A stretch of DNA of 64,000 nt from Chlamydoabsidia padenii. Lineage: Eukaryota > Mucoromycota > Mucoromycetes > Mucorales > Cunninghamellaceae. Below, piece by piece: positions 25,820-37,903 of the stretch. A program made the position numbers and the translations under genes. The DNA lies in the NCBI GenBank assembly GCA_025330725.1, contig JAIWND010000003.1:496001-560000 (forward strand), read 5' to 3'. Within the stretch, counting starts at the first letter, position 1. Every line of letters begins with the position of its first letter. The notes beneath the pieces were generated by a model. That model saw only the letters and a list, made by a program, of their open reading frames with translations. It searched no databases and was not told where the DNA came from.

Positions 25820-25920
25820 TAGGGGAAAAGGATCAAATGGAGGTAGTCGTGAATAAAAAAGGATCAAATAGGCGAAAGAAAAGGAGAAGAATGGTAGACC
25901 CAGAAAGCAGAGTAATTATA

Positions 25921-25933
25921 TTCAAATCCCGAC
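25921..25933. promoter_or_regulatory. Recurrent motif TTCAAATCCCGAC
   Basis: Exact core copy 102 bp upstream of the INTS11 start, antisense to that gene. Confidence 0.6.
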
Positions 25934-26059
25934 ATTTTCCTTTTCCCAGCGTTTTCATGCGCCAAAGTTTTATTTACATAACGGATAAATTGTTTATTGT
26001 GGGGTAAAGGTGTATATGTATATAAGTGTAGGCTTAATAAACATAGGGTATGCTAACAA

Positions 26060-29000
26060 TTACTTGGTGGTGCGCTTCCGTCGAGATTTTCTGACAGGTT
26101 TGGGCTGTGTATTAGAGTCACTAGAGTCGCTAGAGTCGTCCACACCATCAGGCACCGCCTTGGTCCGGTTTCCTAGTTTCTTTACCACCTTTTGTACGCG
26201 TTTACTTTTGTGTTTTCTTTTCGTTCCAGAAGGAGTATAGGATGATTGCAGCCCAGCCGAAGGGTCAAAAAAGGAGCTGATAGTTGATTGTACCCCTGCT
26301 GCCTAAATGAATATGCAAAAAAAGTGTTAGTAACGACAAGTCAATACAAAGAATAAAATAAAGTTTACCTGGCGTTGATTCATCTCTCGAATCACAGGAA
26401 CCAATATTTCATCCGTCTTTTCTTCCGACCAAGAGAATGATTTCATCAAATACAAGCGAAGAGAGTCCAGTTGTGGAGGAGACCATGAAAACTGTTCCAA
26501 AGAGGTATCTAACATAGGGCCAAGGTAAGCTTCTTTGACAAGAGGATTAGGAAAATCAGGTGGGATGTCCAAATGCTTATGTTTCTGTCTCTATAAAAGG
26601 CCATGATATTAAAAAAAAAAAAAAGAGTTAGTTTGATGGCATCCGGGTACTTTTACTTTATCTATTTACTTACAAATTTCTTTTCAAAGTCCGTGTTGTC
26701 AACACCACCGTCGTACCATTGTTTAAACCGAAGTAGAGGACCTTCCAAGGATTGTTCAGAATCATCATCAGCATTTTGAAAGGCAGCCAAGATTTCCATG
26801 GCCGATACATAACCAATGCCAGGAAGACCAGGAGTGTAATCACTGCCCAAAAAATACGCCAGTTGAATAAGCTTTGCCCGATCCAAATGCATTTCCCGGT
26901 CGATATCCTGTAGCAAGTAGCATTCCACGTACTTTTCTTGACTAAACATGTTCTTGTAGATTCGAGATCCGCCAAATAAAAACACGTCCGAGTCGTCCGT
27001 CACCACACCATCTACCAAATCATGCTCCAACAGATAGGCGCATTGTGCTTCAGCTTCCATAGGAGAGACCACATAGGGTACACCAAATAGCTGTAGTAAC
27101 TCTTGAATATCTTGCACCATTTGATCTGTCACAGTGTCGGCATTACCCATTTGTTTGACTTGTTGCTTGTTGAGATGGTTCATATCATCCACCAGTTCTT
27201 GTTGTACACTGCCAATGTCCCGAGAAGCAATGTCAGACATGAATCGAGCAAACTCTGCATTTTCTTCTGCCACAGTGCCTGTCAGTTCTTCGTCCGAGTT
27301 GTAGCCAGTATCCACCATCATGTGAGCCTCCGGTCCATTTTTTATCATTGTTGATAAAGGTTCCTCGGAGCTATTGTCATCCATCCCGTCGCTTTCGTTA
27401 CCAGAAGAAAATATAGCTGCAGGAGGTTCTTCCGTGTTGTTGTCATTCATTCCGTCACTTTCATTACCAGAAGAATATATAGCCGCAGGAGGTACTTCCA
27501 TGTCATTGTTGTCATTGTTGTCATTGGATTTGTTGCTTGAAGAGTGCATATCCACATCTGTTTGACCACCCGAAGATTCTACATGTTGAGCAAGACCAGT
27601 TTTATTGTTAGAGTCGGGGACATCACCTTGTCGTCCTGTGTGGAGTGGTGGTGGTAATATTGCTGAAGACAAAAAGCTGCTGTCAAGTACTTTGCTGGTA
27701 ATATGTTCCGGTGGTGTTGTATCAAGATTGGTAATATCGTCAGTATGTTGAGGCAATGTTATAGACTGCTGGCTGTCGTTGGGTACACTTTCGGCTAATT
27801 GGATATCGTCATATTCACCATCGGCATCGATTTCATCAAGTAATACAGTTGAATCGGTCATCTTGTTCCCCTCCGCAGAATCCAAGCGTTGCTGCCGAGT
27901 TTCCTTGTACTTTTCCAATCTTGATTCCTCGTCCATCAGTCGTTTTTTCCAAACCAGGGCGTTTTCCAAAAAGCATTGATGAAACAAGTAAGCATCATGT
28001 GTGAGCCTGTCATTGTCGTTTGATTTTCCAAACACCTTCTGTACCAGTTTGAGCTGCTGTTCCAAGTCATTGATTGTGCAATTGTCGGAGAGAGCATTTT
28101 TCAAGATGGAGATGTATTGGTCGTTGAAGGAATACATGTAGATAAAAGCATCAGGGGCACGTTGGCGCCAAAGTTTGTAAAAATCGTCGGCATCCAGTTC
28201 ATATTCCCAAGTCTGGTCGTTTGCTGATTCTTGAGGATTGCTGGAGGAGTTACTGTCATAAGAGTACTGTTGGCTGGATGTTGAGAAGGCGTCGTCCAGG
28301 TAACCATTATACATTTTCGAAAGGATCTCTTTTCGTGCTGTTCCATCATAACTTTCATAGTTTTGAGCATCCCGATTATCCCATTCACCAGTATATTGTG
28401 GCCCTTTTTGATGTGATAAATTACCGGTGAAGAGTGGTGTGTCGTCGTCGTCAAGTTGATCACCAGATGCGGAATAGTTATCTGCATTAGTTTGTTGTAT
28501 TTCGTCGGTATTTTCATAGTAGATGTGGTCATGGTGATACATGGTGGGAGTGTTGTTGTAAGAAGAAGAGTCAATGTCGTATTCATGTTGTAGCTGATTA
28601 TCATAGTCATTATCACTATCATCATTTCCAAAGTCCCCCATTAAAGCAGCCAGTCTTGGATTATTTGCTACCGCCCTTGCCACCGGATCATCCATAGGGT
28701 CCAGCATGCCAGTTTCTTGATCAATATCATCATCATCATCATCAAGCACTTGTTCTTGTTGTTGTGAGTGAGATGTTCGATCCGCCTTAATAGTTGATTT
28801 TTCTTCTTCTGGTGATACTTCTTGTTTTGTTTTTACGCCCGGAAGTTTCCAGCCCAGCCCATCATCCAAGTTTTCATTCTTGACAAGTAGATATTCCTTC
28901 CCACGCTCACTGGCGATTCGAGTAGGTGTAGAGATATCACGAGATTTGCTGGCTACATCGTTCATTTGCATCGCCCGCTGTGTCATTTCGTTTCGATGTT

Positions 29001-29962
29001 TCAGTTGGAGGATTTGTTGTTTTGAGAAATCCAGAGGTGTTTTCGATTGTCGTACCATGTGGTCTAATCTAGCCCATGAGGTTTGCCGTGATTTGAGTTT
29101 GACGTCTTGAATGATTTCGTATTGAATCTCCGTTGGTAATGCTTGGAAGACAGACGAGTCCATATCAATATCAGAAGGCTTGAATTCGTCAATAAAGTCT
29201 TGTAGTTCTTGGTCTGTGGCGAGTCGAGGATCCAACTTGTTACGAGTCTTCTTTTCTAGAGGTTTGTTGTATTCCATTGGTGGTAATTCATACTGATCTT
29301 GTTTAATGGCATTTTGATGTCGTAGAGTGTCTATAGCTGCTGTGTTATCGAGTTGCTCCAGATAAACATAATCTTCGTCGTCCGAATCACCAGCATTCTT
29401 GAAAGGTTCATCGCCAGCTTGTAATGCCAATCGTCTATGTTTACCGAGGTAATAATACAGTAAGTAAGAAGAATGAGCACATTCATTAATATTGTTATCA
29501 TACCGTTTTTCTTCCTCCTTGAGTAGTTGAGCTTTCATTTGAGCCTTCAAGATCTTCTCCGCCGTATGCTTGATATTCAACTTTACACCCTGTCGTCGTT
29601 TTCTACGTTCCCTCTAATCGCCAAAAAAAAAAAAAAAAAAAAAAAAAAAGTTAGTTTCACTGTCTGTCGGTCTTGTCTTTCTATTCCAAGCTACTTACTA
29701 TTGTTGATCGCTTCAAAGTCGGGGCACCACCGTCAAAGACAAATACAGGTTTGATATTGTAGAAGAGTAGTTTGCATATCCGTCGAAAAAAGCCTAGAGT
29801 ATGACCACTTCGCAAGGCAGACCCATCTTCAGATCGCATAGTGCGCATAAATTGGTGAATCCAGATACTTGCATCGATGGCCAGTTTGCGGTTACGTAGT
29901 GATTCCAATTGCACAGGTCTTGCCACAGGGGATAAAAGTTGCCATAAACCTTGGACACCCAT
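26060..29962 (-). CDS. RAD13: XPG/Rad2 structure-specific endonuclease
   Basis: Makes the 3' incision in nucleotide excision repair and works with TFIIH in transcription-coupled repair. Exons 29962-29699, 29613-26674, 26590-26369 and 26302-26060 give 1222 aa, the large size typical of XPG/Rad2/Rad13 rather than FEN1. The N-region opens [17 protein letters not shown] with the metal-binding [10 protein letters not shown] and FDGGAP. The I-region near residues 935-1010 has [23 protein letters not shown] and [13 protein letters not shown]. Between them is a long acidic spacer with a tandem duplication ([16 protein letters not shown] and [16 protein letters not shown]). A PCNA-binding PIP box QSTISSFF is at residues 1147-1154, followed by a basic tail ([18 protein letters not shown]) fit for nuclear import. 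The family's ubiquitin/TFIIH contacts cannot be judged by eye. Confidence 0.95.
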
Positions 29963-30063
29963 GAATAGTGGAGGAAGAGGCAATAATACACACAAAAGAG
30001 TGGAAAAACTGAAAAAGAAGCGGAGGGGGAAAAAATTCCACTGCGGACTCAAGACTCCGCCGC

Positions 30064-30079
30064 ACCGGGCTTTGAATTC
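30064..30079. promoter_or_regulatory. Recurrent motif variant ACCGGGCTTTGAATTC
   Basis: 102 bp upstream of the XPG start, the same spacing as at INTS11 and ALDH, but one base off the core (GGGC for GGGA). Confidence 0.35.
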
Positions 30080-30224
30080 TATGATTTTGAATCATACGTA
30101 CTCCACCTACAATGGATAAGATTATCATCATACCCCACTTCGCACAGAGGGAGGCCGGGGAGATTTTTTGTATCATGCTAACCGTGTACTGTACAAACAC
30201 CAGTCATTATGTGCCAGGCAAACC

Positions 30225-31010
30225 ACCAATGAATCCACAATAGTAGAGCTCTCCAAAGATTTAAGGCGAGGGTAAGCAGGGTCTGAAATATGTTTGGTCC
30301 TGTCTGTCAATTTCATTCTACTTTTTTTTGTTTATTACAAAAGTCAGGGTAAAACGATCGTAAGGCTATACTACTTCATACAGTGGACTTGGTACAATGG
30401 CCATTATGTAAAGTTTGTTGGAAATAGGCTAAGGAATGCACATGGCCACTTTTGTCATTAGCATCACTTGTCCATTAAGTCAGTAGAGCACTCCAAAGAT
30501 TCAAGGCGAGGGTGAGCGGGTTTTCAAATAAGTTTAGTCTTGTGTGTCAAATTTTTCATTCTGCAACTTTTTTTTTTTTTCCTACAAAAGTCAGAGTAAA
30601 ACAATCTTGAGACTATACTGCTCCATAAAATGGACTTGGTAGATTGACCATTATGTAAAGTTTGTTGGAAATAGGCTATAATGTCTACATCGCCACTTTT
30701 ATCATGAGGATCACTTGTCCATTAAGGCAGTAGAGCACTTCCAAGATTCAAGGCGAGAGTAAGCGGGTTTTGAATTAATTTTTATCTTGTGTGTCAATTT
30801 CCATTCTGCAACTTTTTTTTTTTTACAAAAGTCAGATTATAACGATCTTGAGGCTATACTGCTCCATAAAAGGGACTTGGTACATTGGCCATTATGTAAA
30901 GTTTGTTGGAAGAAGTCTAAGGAATACTCAGGGTCACTTTTGTCATTAGCATCACTTGTCCATCGAGGCTGTAGAGCTCTGCTAACAATTCCAAAGTAAA
31001 GCATGAATTC
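30225..31010 (+). repeat. Tandem array of a 240-247 bp repeat, about 3.3 units
   Basis: The block GTAGAGCWCTCCAAAGATTYA starts at about 30242, 30482 and 30729, and a truncated unit at about 30970, giving periods of 240, 247 and 241 bp. Each unit continues GGCGAGGGTRAGCGGGTTTT, a T-run, ACAAAAGTCAG..TAAAACGATC, GGACTTGGTACATTGGCCAT, TATGTAAAGTTTGTTGGAAA and CATTAGCATCACTTGTCC. Several of these blocks match, in order, the elements at 3.7 kb and 40.7-41.1 kb. Units differ by several percent, so the array is not recent. No ORF. Confidence 0.85.
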
Positions 31011-31545
31011 AAAGCCTTTCGGGAGTTCAATTTACGTGATTTTTTGGGGAAGGAAAAGGTTCGTTAAAATCATGCAGATGTCAAGGACGATGATTCTTCA
31101 TTGATGTACGATCAGTTTTATTTTTCACCCCACTGGTAACGTTTCACTTTTTTGGATATTACCTATGACACACACCAGCTTTATTATCATGATTATTATT
31201 CAAAGAGATTGATTTTATTTGTCAAAACGTATTTATATTATTATATAAAAAAAAGGGGGATGGAAGTAAAAGTAACTAAATAAAAAGAGGAAGGGGAAGA
31301 GTACATAATAAGATAATGTAAATAAGAATATACACATGTATATTTGTGTACATTTAGATGGAGGGAGGTGGCGAGATTATAAGGAGGGAAAGAGAAGTAT
31401 ACAGAGGAAGGGAAGGTGAGTAACAACATAAACAAGTAAAAGGGGAAGAGGGTACTGTTGAGCGATTCTACAAATAATAAATAGGTAAAAGCATAATGCA
31501 TCTGATATAAGACAAGAAAGCAAGGGAGGATGTAATAATAAGAGA

Positions 31546-31549
<4 letters not shown>

Positions 31550-31621
<72 letters not shown>
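31550..31621. repeat. (GA)n microsatellite
   Basis: About 36 GA units with one GT interruption, immediately beyond the 3' end of the Pumilio gene. Confidence 0.95.
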
Positions 31622-31625
<4 letters not shown>

Positions 31626-31686
31626 TGAGAAGTTTTAGATAGTAATAAATATACATGATTGTGTATAGTTCCAAACGTTGCTTCGG

Positions 31687-33211
31687 TTAAGCAATGGTGC
31701 CTTCTTGTTGGGTATTTTTCAAACACTTGGTTACAGAGAGCTGATCGGTATCAACATGTTCCTTTTCGAATAACAACTGTTTTTCTACTTCCAGGCAGGC
31801 TATAAAAGAGTGAAGAAGAAGAGAGGGGTTAGTTCCATTAAATTACATAAGAACCCGTCTTTGATCAACTTACTACTAATCAAATGTTTTCCATAGGTAT
31901 ATTTCTTGAGACCAGGTAAATAGGGCTTGATCTTGCTGACCAATATTTCACGTTGTTGACCATCCACGACATCGAGCATCTTTTGTACAACATAATTAGC
32001 ATACTAAAAACAAAACAGAGTTGGTTAGTTTACTCGGATTTTTTTTTTTTTTTTTTTTTTTTTGCAAGTTACCTGATCTTTCATCATGGTCATCAAAGGA
32101 TAGGTCCCGTCACTACGAGTTTGCAGCACTTCATCAATCAAAGCCAATCGGTCCTGTTTACTACCAAAAGCCACGCATTTTTCCACCACATTACTGGCAA
32201 ACTTGTGTTTAGAGAGCTGAAGGACATGCCCCTGGACCTTGCCAATGATTTGCGCCTTGTCTTCCAAGTTTCCATGTTCCAAAATATGTTGAATCACGTA
32301 ATTTCCGTATTGATCTTGTACAAGTTGGTTGGTAGCACGGTGTAATTCATCCAATAGTCGAGAGGTTTGCGTATCAGGACAATGCTCAAACATGCGTTGG
32401 ATAACCCGGCATCCATAAGGGTGGGTGGCGAGATGATATACTTGGCCATGAAATGTATCGATGATGAATTCAATGTCCTCGGCAGGCACACGTTCTATGG
32501 CTTTTTGTACCACATGATTTCCATTTTGATCCTTGACACACTTAAGCACATTACCGTCCAGTTCCCGAATGAGCACCGCTTGTTGATCGTTCAGTACATA
32601 TTCCAAAGCCTTTTGCACCACACGACAGCCATACATTTGAAGAGAGAGTGAGAGTACGTGGCCTTCCATTTGTCGAGCAAGGACTGTCTTTTGAGCTTGG
32701 CTGCCGTGTTCAAATAGTTTCTGGATCACATAGTTACCGAATACATCTGTCATCAGTTGGAGGCAGTTGGGAAGAATTTCGTCGAATACCATTTGCTTGT
32801 CGTCACTATTTGCTGTTTCCAGTTTTTGTTGAATGAATCTTGATCCATGCTGATCACCACTGAATTCCACTACATGGTGAACAATATCCTAAAATAGCAT
32901 AAGATGTTTGTTAGTATATAGTGTGTTTCGGCATGTTCCCTATCCTTACCTTGAGTTCGTATTTCTTGTTTTTGTTGTTTCGGAATTCTTCCAGCAAGGG
33001 ACTACGGATAATAGGAATGGTGTCCGCAGAGACGGCAGAGGAAAGACTTGTAGGTGTGCTTATGGATTCGGTGAGAGGGACTCTTGAGCGTCCAGATACA
33101 GGCACAGCTGGACCACTAGGAGAGTACCGCATCAACATATCATGCTGTTGCTGTTGTTGTTGTAGGTGGTGAAGATGGTGAGATGGTAAATGTTGTTGTT
33201 GTTGTTGTTGT

Positions 33212-33295
<84 letters not shown>

Positions 33296-35080
33296 CTCAA
33301 CATTTGTTCCCTTAATTGTATGATCTGTTCTTGCTGCAAAAGGATCTGTCGTTGACGAGATTGTAATTGGCGTAACATGTAATCGTCAGTCGACTGACTG
33401 CCTGAGTTTGGGAAACGTTGTGGTGGATGTTGAGGCTGCATAGGACTTCGTGCCATCATTTCGTTTGTTGCTTCATTATTGCCCGGCCAGCGGAGTCCAT
33501 GATCACCCAAGGCGAATGATGGAGTCGAAGGATACTTTCCGATAGCAGGTCGTTGTTGAGATTGTTGCATAGTCCCATTTGAATCATCCATGAAAAGCAT
33601 GTCCTTAGTATCATCCCATCCAAAACCAGGTGACTTGGCACTACCTTGATTCCCATACAAAGGTGTTGATATACCAGGAGAATCACATATCAAATCGGCT
33701 TCAAAAGCACCTGGCACTATGTACCATAATACAAAAAAGTATGTTATCAGTATAAGCAGAGGACGGCATAACGAGCCGGAGATATACAATATATTTGAAT
33801 AAACTTACCAGGCGACATCATGTTGTTTCGAATTGATTGTTGGTTCCAGTTTTGTGAAGTATTAATACCTTCGAGAATGGGATGGTTAGGTTGTTGCCGT
33901 CGAAGCATTTGAGCATAACGCTGTTGCTGCTGTTGCTGCTGTTGTTGAAGTGTAGTGGGATCGTCCTATTCATACAACAACAATAATAATAAAAGATATG
34001 ATTAATAAGTTGTTGTTCTTTGTATACTTTTCGTATTTACCTTATGATAAAGAGACAACACATTTGTAGCATTAACCAGACGATCATACTCATAGTTTTC
34101 GGTGCTGCGATCACGTTGAATGTTAGCCGGGGGTGTAGAGTTGGCACGAGGTGGCGGAGATATATTGAATCGATATTGCTGATGTTGGTTAGGGTGAAGT
34201 TTTTGTTGTTGTTGTTGCTGTTGCTGAATACGAGGAGACGTGTTGAGCACTCTATTAGTAGATGAATAGTAGTCGGGATTCAAAGATGGCGTGGAATTGA
34301 AGTCGTCGTTGGTAAAAGAGGAAGTATCCGCGGAATAATAATGATAGCCAGCGTTTGATTTCAATTGTCCACGGCCAGCTTGTTGTTGTTGCAAAGGTGC
34401 AAAAGGTGAATTAGATCTTGGTAACTAAAAAAAAAAAAAAAAAAAAAAAAAATCAAGTCAAGTAAGAATCACAGTATCAGAAAAAGTATGGGAATGTGTT
34501 TATTTTACCATTTGACCATTGCTTGTTCCAGTTGAAAACGATTCGTTCAATTGGGGTGACACCAAAGCAGTTGATGGATTCGATTGGGCCCACATCATTG
34601 AGTGATCTTTGTTCCCCCCACCATGGATAGTATGATTACTTCTAAATGTTGCATAGTTGTTATTGTCCTTTTCCATCAAGCCAAAAGTGGTATTGTTGTT
34701 TCCATGAGGCCAAATTTGACGAGAAGGCATCGGGTCCATGATGACAGATTGGTTTTTCCACGCCGGATCAGAAGAAGAGAATCCACCATCGAGAATAGCC
34801 TTATCCACATACAATAAAGGATTTATAGGAGGGGCACTGTTGGCTCTTTCGAATTCCAAAGACATATTGATATCATGATCCTCCGTGCGATCTCGTATCA
34901 TGGCAGCCAACTATATTACAAAGATAGATTGTCAATCAAGTATATTGGGTGAAAGATACTCTTTTATCTTTATATATATATATATATTACCTGTCCCTGG
35001 GGTTGATTTCTTGCTTGTGGTTGTTGGATATCAGATTCACCTCTGGTGTTAAAGTCAGGCATAAAGGTATTTCGGTGCAT
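31687..35080 (-). CDS. Pumilio/PUF-family RNA-binding protein
   Basis: Binds UGUA-type sequences in 3'UTRs and represses or localises mRNAs. Eight exons (35080-34991, 34910-34509, 34424-34041, 33965-33809, 33716-32950, 32888-32073, 32003-31874, 31799-31687) give 952 aa. The C-terminal Pumilio homology domain (about residues 603-925) shows the repeated [78 protein letters not shown] and [13 protein letters not shown] helices that read RNA bases. The N-terminal 600 residues are disordered and Gln/Ser/Asn/Pro-rich, with a run of about 35 glutamines at 33191-33294. Exon 5 can start at 33716 or 33710 (two usable AG sites, two residues apart). The nearest motif copy, at 35672-35685, is 592 bp upstream with splice-like signals between, so a spliced 5'UTR is likely. 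Confidence 0.95.
33191..33294. repeat. CAA/CAG trinucleotide run coding for about 35 Gln
   Basis: In-frame (TTG/CTG on the plus strand) run inside the Pumilio coding region, with mixed CAA and CAG codons. A candidate for length variation between strains. Confidence 0.95.
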
Positions 35081-36190
35081 GTTTTATAATGGTTTGTGTT
35101 GAGGGAGAAGGGATTAAAAAGTAAAGTAAAAAAGTAAAAGAGAAGGTGAAATGTATATATGTACGCCGGTATCGAGTTATATATAACCTTTTGACGCGCT
35201 CAAAGATGAAGAGCAAATGAGGAAGAGGTAAGATTGTGTTGTGATAAAAGTAAAAGGTGTAAAAATCAGGTAGGTTGAAGTGATGGATTAAGGTGAGGAT
35301 GGTGGTATTATATTAAGTAAGTGAATGCCCAAGAGACTGTATCAGATAAAGATAAAAACAAAAGGATAGATGATGAGTCAATGCCTCTAAATACTTTTCC
35401 GGTAGACTTACCTTGTATCGGTGTGTGCGTTAAACAGTGAAGAGTAGAGAGTGTCCAAGCCAATGGAGGGTTGTAAATGATATTGGAGGATGTGAATATA
35501 GTATAATAAATAGTATTAGGACAAGTATAATGAAGCGATGAAGAGCATAATCTGATATGGTCAGAGAGCTCTACACGTTTTCGTTAATTGTGTACGGGGA
35601 TGAATATAAAAGAAGAAAGAAGAGGGAAGAAAAAGATGAGAAAAGAAACTTGGTTTAAAATTTCAAGTTTATTTAAAATCCCGCCATGCGTGGAGCCGAG
35701 GCTCTTTTACACTCATGTCCTGTGATCTTTACGAAACAGGTTTTTATGTTAAACATCCAATTATGCTTCTTTTTTTTTTTTAATTCATATCCATATAACA
35801 AATTTACTTTGTTACTTTATGTTGACGTGAGCTGACAAACCAACTATTCATTTAGTTTTCTTGCGAAGCGCACAAGATCTAAATACACAAACCATCACCA
35901 TATGGATAAAAATGGCCACAGACCTCGTTCGATCTATTGAAACTCCGTACAATCGTCCCTTCCGTCCCTACCGCAAGGCACCTATTACACAAGTGAAAAA
36001 TAAAATAAAAATAAAAACGACAGATAGAGAAAAAGATGATAATAGATAGTGATGTTTATTTGATAATAATAAAAAAGTTGAACTATTAATATAGTATCAC
36101 TATGTTATATAAGGGGGAGAATGTTAATGTATATAAATCAATGGAAGGCTACAAGTTGATGAATAAAGGGTGATAATGGCCGTTTTTTTT
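35081..36190. other. Intergenic region upstream of the Pumilio gene
   Basis: 1.1 kb of 5' flank and probable leader of the Pumilio gene, with the motif TTTAAAATCCCGCC at 35672-35685, and the 3' flank of the secreted-protein gene. The 62-residue frame at 35861 is not supported. Confidence 0.5.
35672..35685. promoter_or_regulatory. Recurrent motif TTTAAAATCCCGCC
   Basis: 592 bp upstream of the Pumilio start. Fits a distant transcription start with a spliced leader. Confidence 0.5.
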
Positions 36191-36919
36191 TTAGTTGCCA
36201 GCACCAAAGTTTGCCTTTTCTTTCAGACTCTTAACAGTCCTTTTCACCATTCGACGTTTGACTTTTGCAAGATGAGTTGATATATCTTGAGGCTCCACCA
36301 CCACACCCTGTCGAGCACGAGCCATTTGTTCGGCACCAGAAGCCATAGACACCTTTTCCACAGATCGTTGTCTAATCTTCCCCAAGGTGGCATTATCGTC
36401 ATTTGTCTTGGCCTGATCCAATGTTCCAGGGTCGCCACTTCGTTTCACTGCATCCATGGTAGAGCCAGAGCCAGCCGTTTCCCCACCATCTTCATTATCA
36501 CCAGCAGGAGGAGGAGGAGATCCAATGAATGCCCCTGGATCGTCATTGATAACATCCAAGGGACCACGGCGACGAAGGCTGAGAAGAGGACCGTCAGAGG
36601 TCGGATCATCCCCAATGGGAGAGCCGCTATCATTTTGATCGCCAGAAGAAATAGCCAACCCAGATCCCGATTGAGCAGGAAGGTCGCCTTCGTCACGCTT
36701 TTTCAAGAGACCACCGCCGCCGCCGCTGGTTAAAGAAGTTGCATCAGGAATAGCACCACCAACTAGTTCTTTGGGAGTAAAACCGGACGTCACCCCTGTG
36801 AGTTGTGTCATGGGTTGAGTGAATGCTGCAGCGTCGTCCGATTCGAATGCTGATACTAGTGTTAATGTCTGCGCCCATGTAGAGATCAGTAAAATGGCGA
36901 TAATGGATTTCTGTATCAT
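36191..36919 (-). CDS. Secreted protein with multiple Kex2-type cleavage sites
   Basis: 242 aa in one coding exon. MIQKSIIAILLISTWAQTLT followed by LVSA is a clear signal peptide, cleaved near residue 24. The mature part is low-complexity and Gly/Ser/Asp-rich, cut up by dibasic or polybasic sites: KKR at 73-75, RRR at 116-118, KR at 159-160, KRR at 221-223 and KR at 226-227. Each of the first three is followed by an acidic/Gly/Pro segment (DEGDLPAQ, GPLDVIND, SGDPGTLD). The last 15 residues, TVKSLKEKANFGAGN, would be a short released C-terminal peptide. No catalytic domain and no Cys in the mature part. I start at the ATG at 36919; the upstream in-frame TTG is not needed, and a TAG acceptor just before it marks a 5'UTR intron. 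Function unknown. Confidence 0.8.
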   Translation of the reverse strand: MIQKSIIAILLISTWAQTLTLVSAFESDDAAAFTQPMTQLTGVTSGFTPKELVGGAIPDATSLTSGGGGGLLKKRDEGDLPAQSGSGLAISSGDQNDSGSPIGDDPTSDGPLLSLRRRGPLDVINDDPGAFIGSPPPPAGDNEDGGETAGSGSTMDAVKRSGDPGTLDQAKTNDDNATLGKIRQRSVEKVSMASGAEQMARARQGVVVEPQDISTHLAKVKRRMVKRTVKSLKEKANFGAGN

Positions 36920-37299
36920 CGTCTTGTTGGTCAAATGGTTTAACTAAAGAAGAAGAAGAAGAAGAAGAATGAAAAGAAAAGATTAGTGAAAGGTTTTTAA
37001 AAGCAAATGTATTTATTACCTGGAGGATTAAGGAGGTGAAGCGTGTTGCCTTGGACTAGATACGATACTAAAAAGCATGGGCGTGTATAAAGGAGGAAGA
37101 GGGGGTAAATAGGAGAGTATCATAATGATTTAGATAACAATATAATACAATCAATAAAAAGATAAGAAGAATCAAGTATTATCAACAGATAGAAACATAG
37201 AGTGTCTCCCTTTGTAATAAAAAGAAAGTGGAAAAGGAGTGAAAAAAGTAGAGCACCGTTTTTTCATTAATTTTTGTATGCCTGCCAGCCAGAGCAGGA

Positions 37300-37314
37300 G
37301 CGGGATCTGAATTT
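37300..37314. promoter_or_regulatory. Recurrent motif variant GCGGGATCTGAATTT
   Basis: 381 bp upstream of the secreted-protein ATG, compatible with a spliced leader. Confidence 0.45.
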
Positions 37315-37890
37315 CACGGATGATTTTCTTTTAGGATACAGGAGATTTGAGTTGCCCGAATCAACCTGCACATGATGCTCCTTATACTGTAACTTGACAT
37401 CTTCTTCAATTGTTGTCGAATAAGGGAGGGTGATGACTACTCTTTCAATTTTAGACTCAAACAGGGTTAACCTTTTTTTTTTTTTCTTGTAATGATAAGC
37501 TCAAGCGAACCCGTCATCTCATATCGTGGATCATCTTCTTTTTTATAAAAGTTGAATGGAGTGGTCTACTTTATCGAGCGGTAAAAACTCTCTCTTATTT
37601 GTAGAATAGGGGCAATAGAATGTTTTAAAATGACCAATGGTGACGATTTCAGCTGGTTCATGCAAATAAACCATTCTGTTCTTTTTACTTTTGTGCATAA
37701 TGTAGCCTTGTGGTTCAGTGTTTTGTAAAGATAGTCAATCAAACGATTCTATAATAAAAGTGTACAGATAATCAGGTGAATATTATCACTCTAGTGTCAA
37801 TGATATGCTACCAATGATGGATGTGATAGATATGATATGCAATCAGCAACCCATAAGAAAAGAAAGAAAAAAAAATCGGGTGTTGAACAT

Positions 37891-37903
37891 TGAAATTCCG
37901 ATC
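37891..37903. promoter_or_regulatory. Recurrent motif variant TGAAATTCCGATC
   Basis: 144 bp upstream of the UBL3 start. Two substitutions from the core. Confidence 0.35.

Larger units (their letters stand above)
29963..31686. other. 1.7-kb intergenic region with tandem repeat array
   Basis: From 29963: XPG promoter with the weak motif ACCGGGCTTTGAATTC (30064-30079), then the tandem repeat array (about 30225-31010), then AT-rich 3' flank of the Pumilio gene with a GA microsatellite. Translations of the GA repeat (LSLSLS...) are not genes. Confidence 0.6.

Noticed and set aside
30225..31010. CRISPR array or centromeric satellite
   Set aside because: Units of about 240 bp with no short repeat/spacer pattern, and only about three copies.
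31241..31726. Frames of repeated Leu-Ser across the GA microsatellite
   Set aside because: Pure translation of a dinucleotide repeat in the 3' flank of the Pumilio gene.
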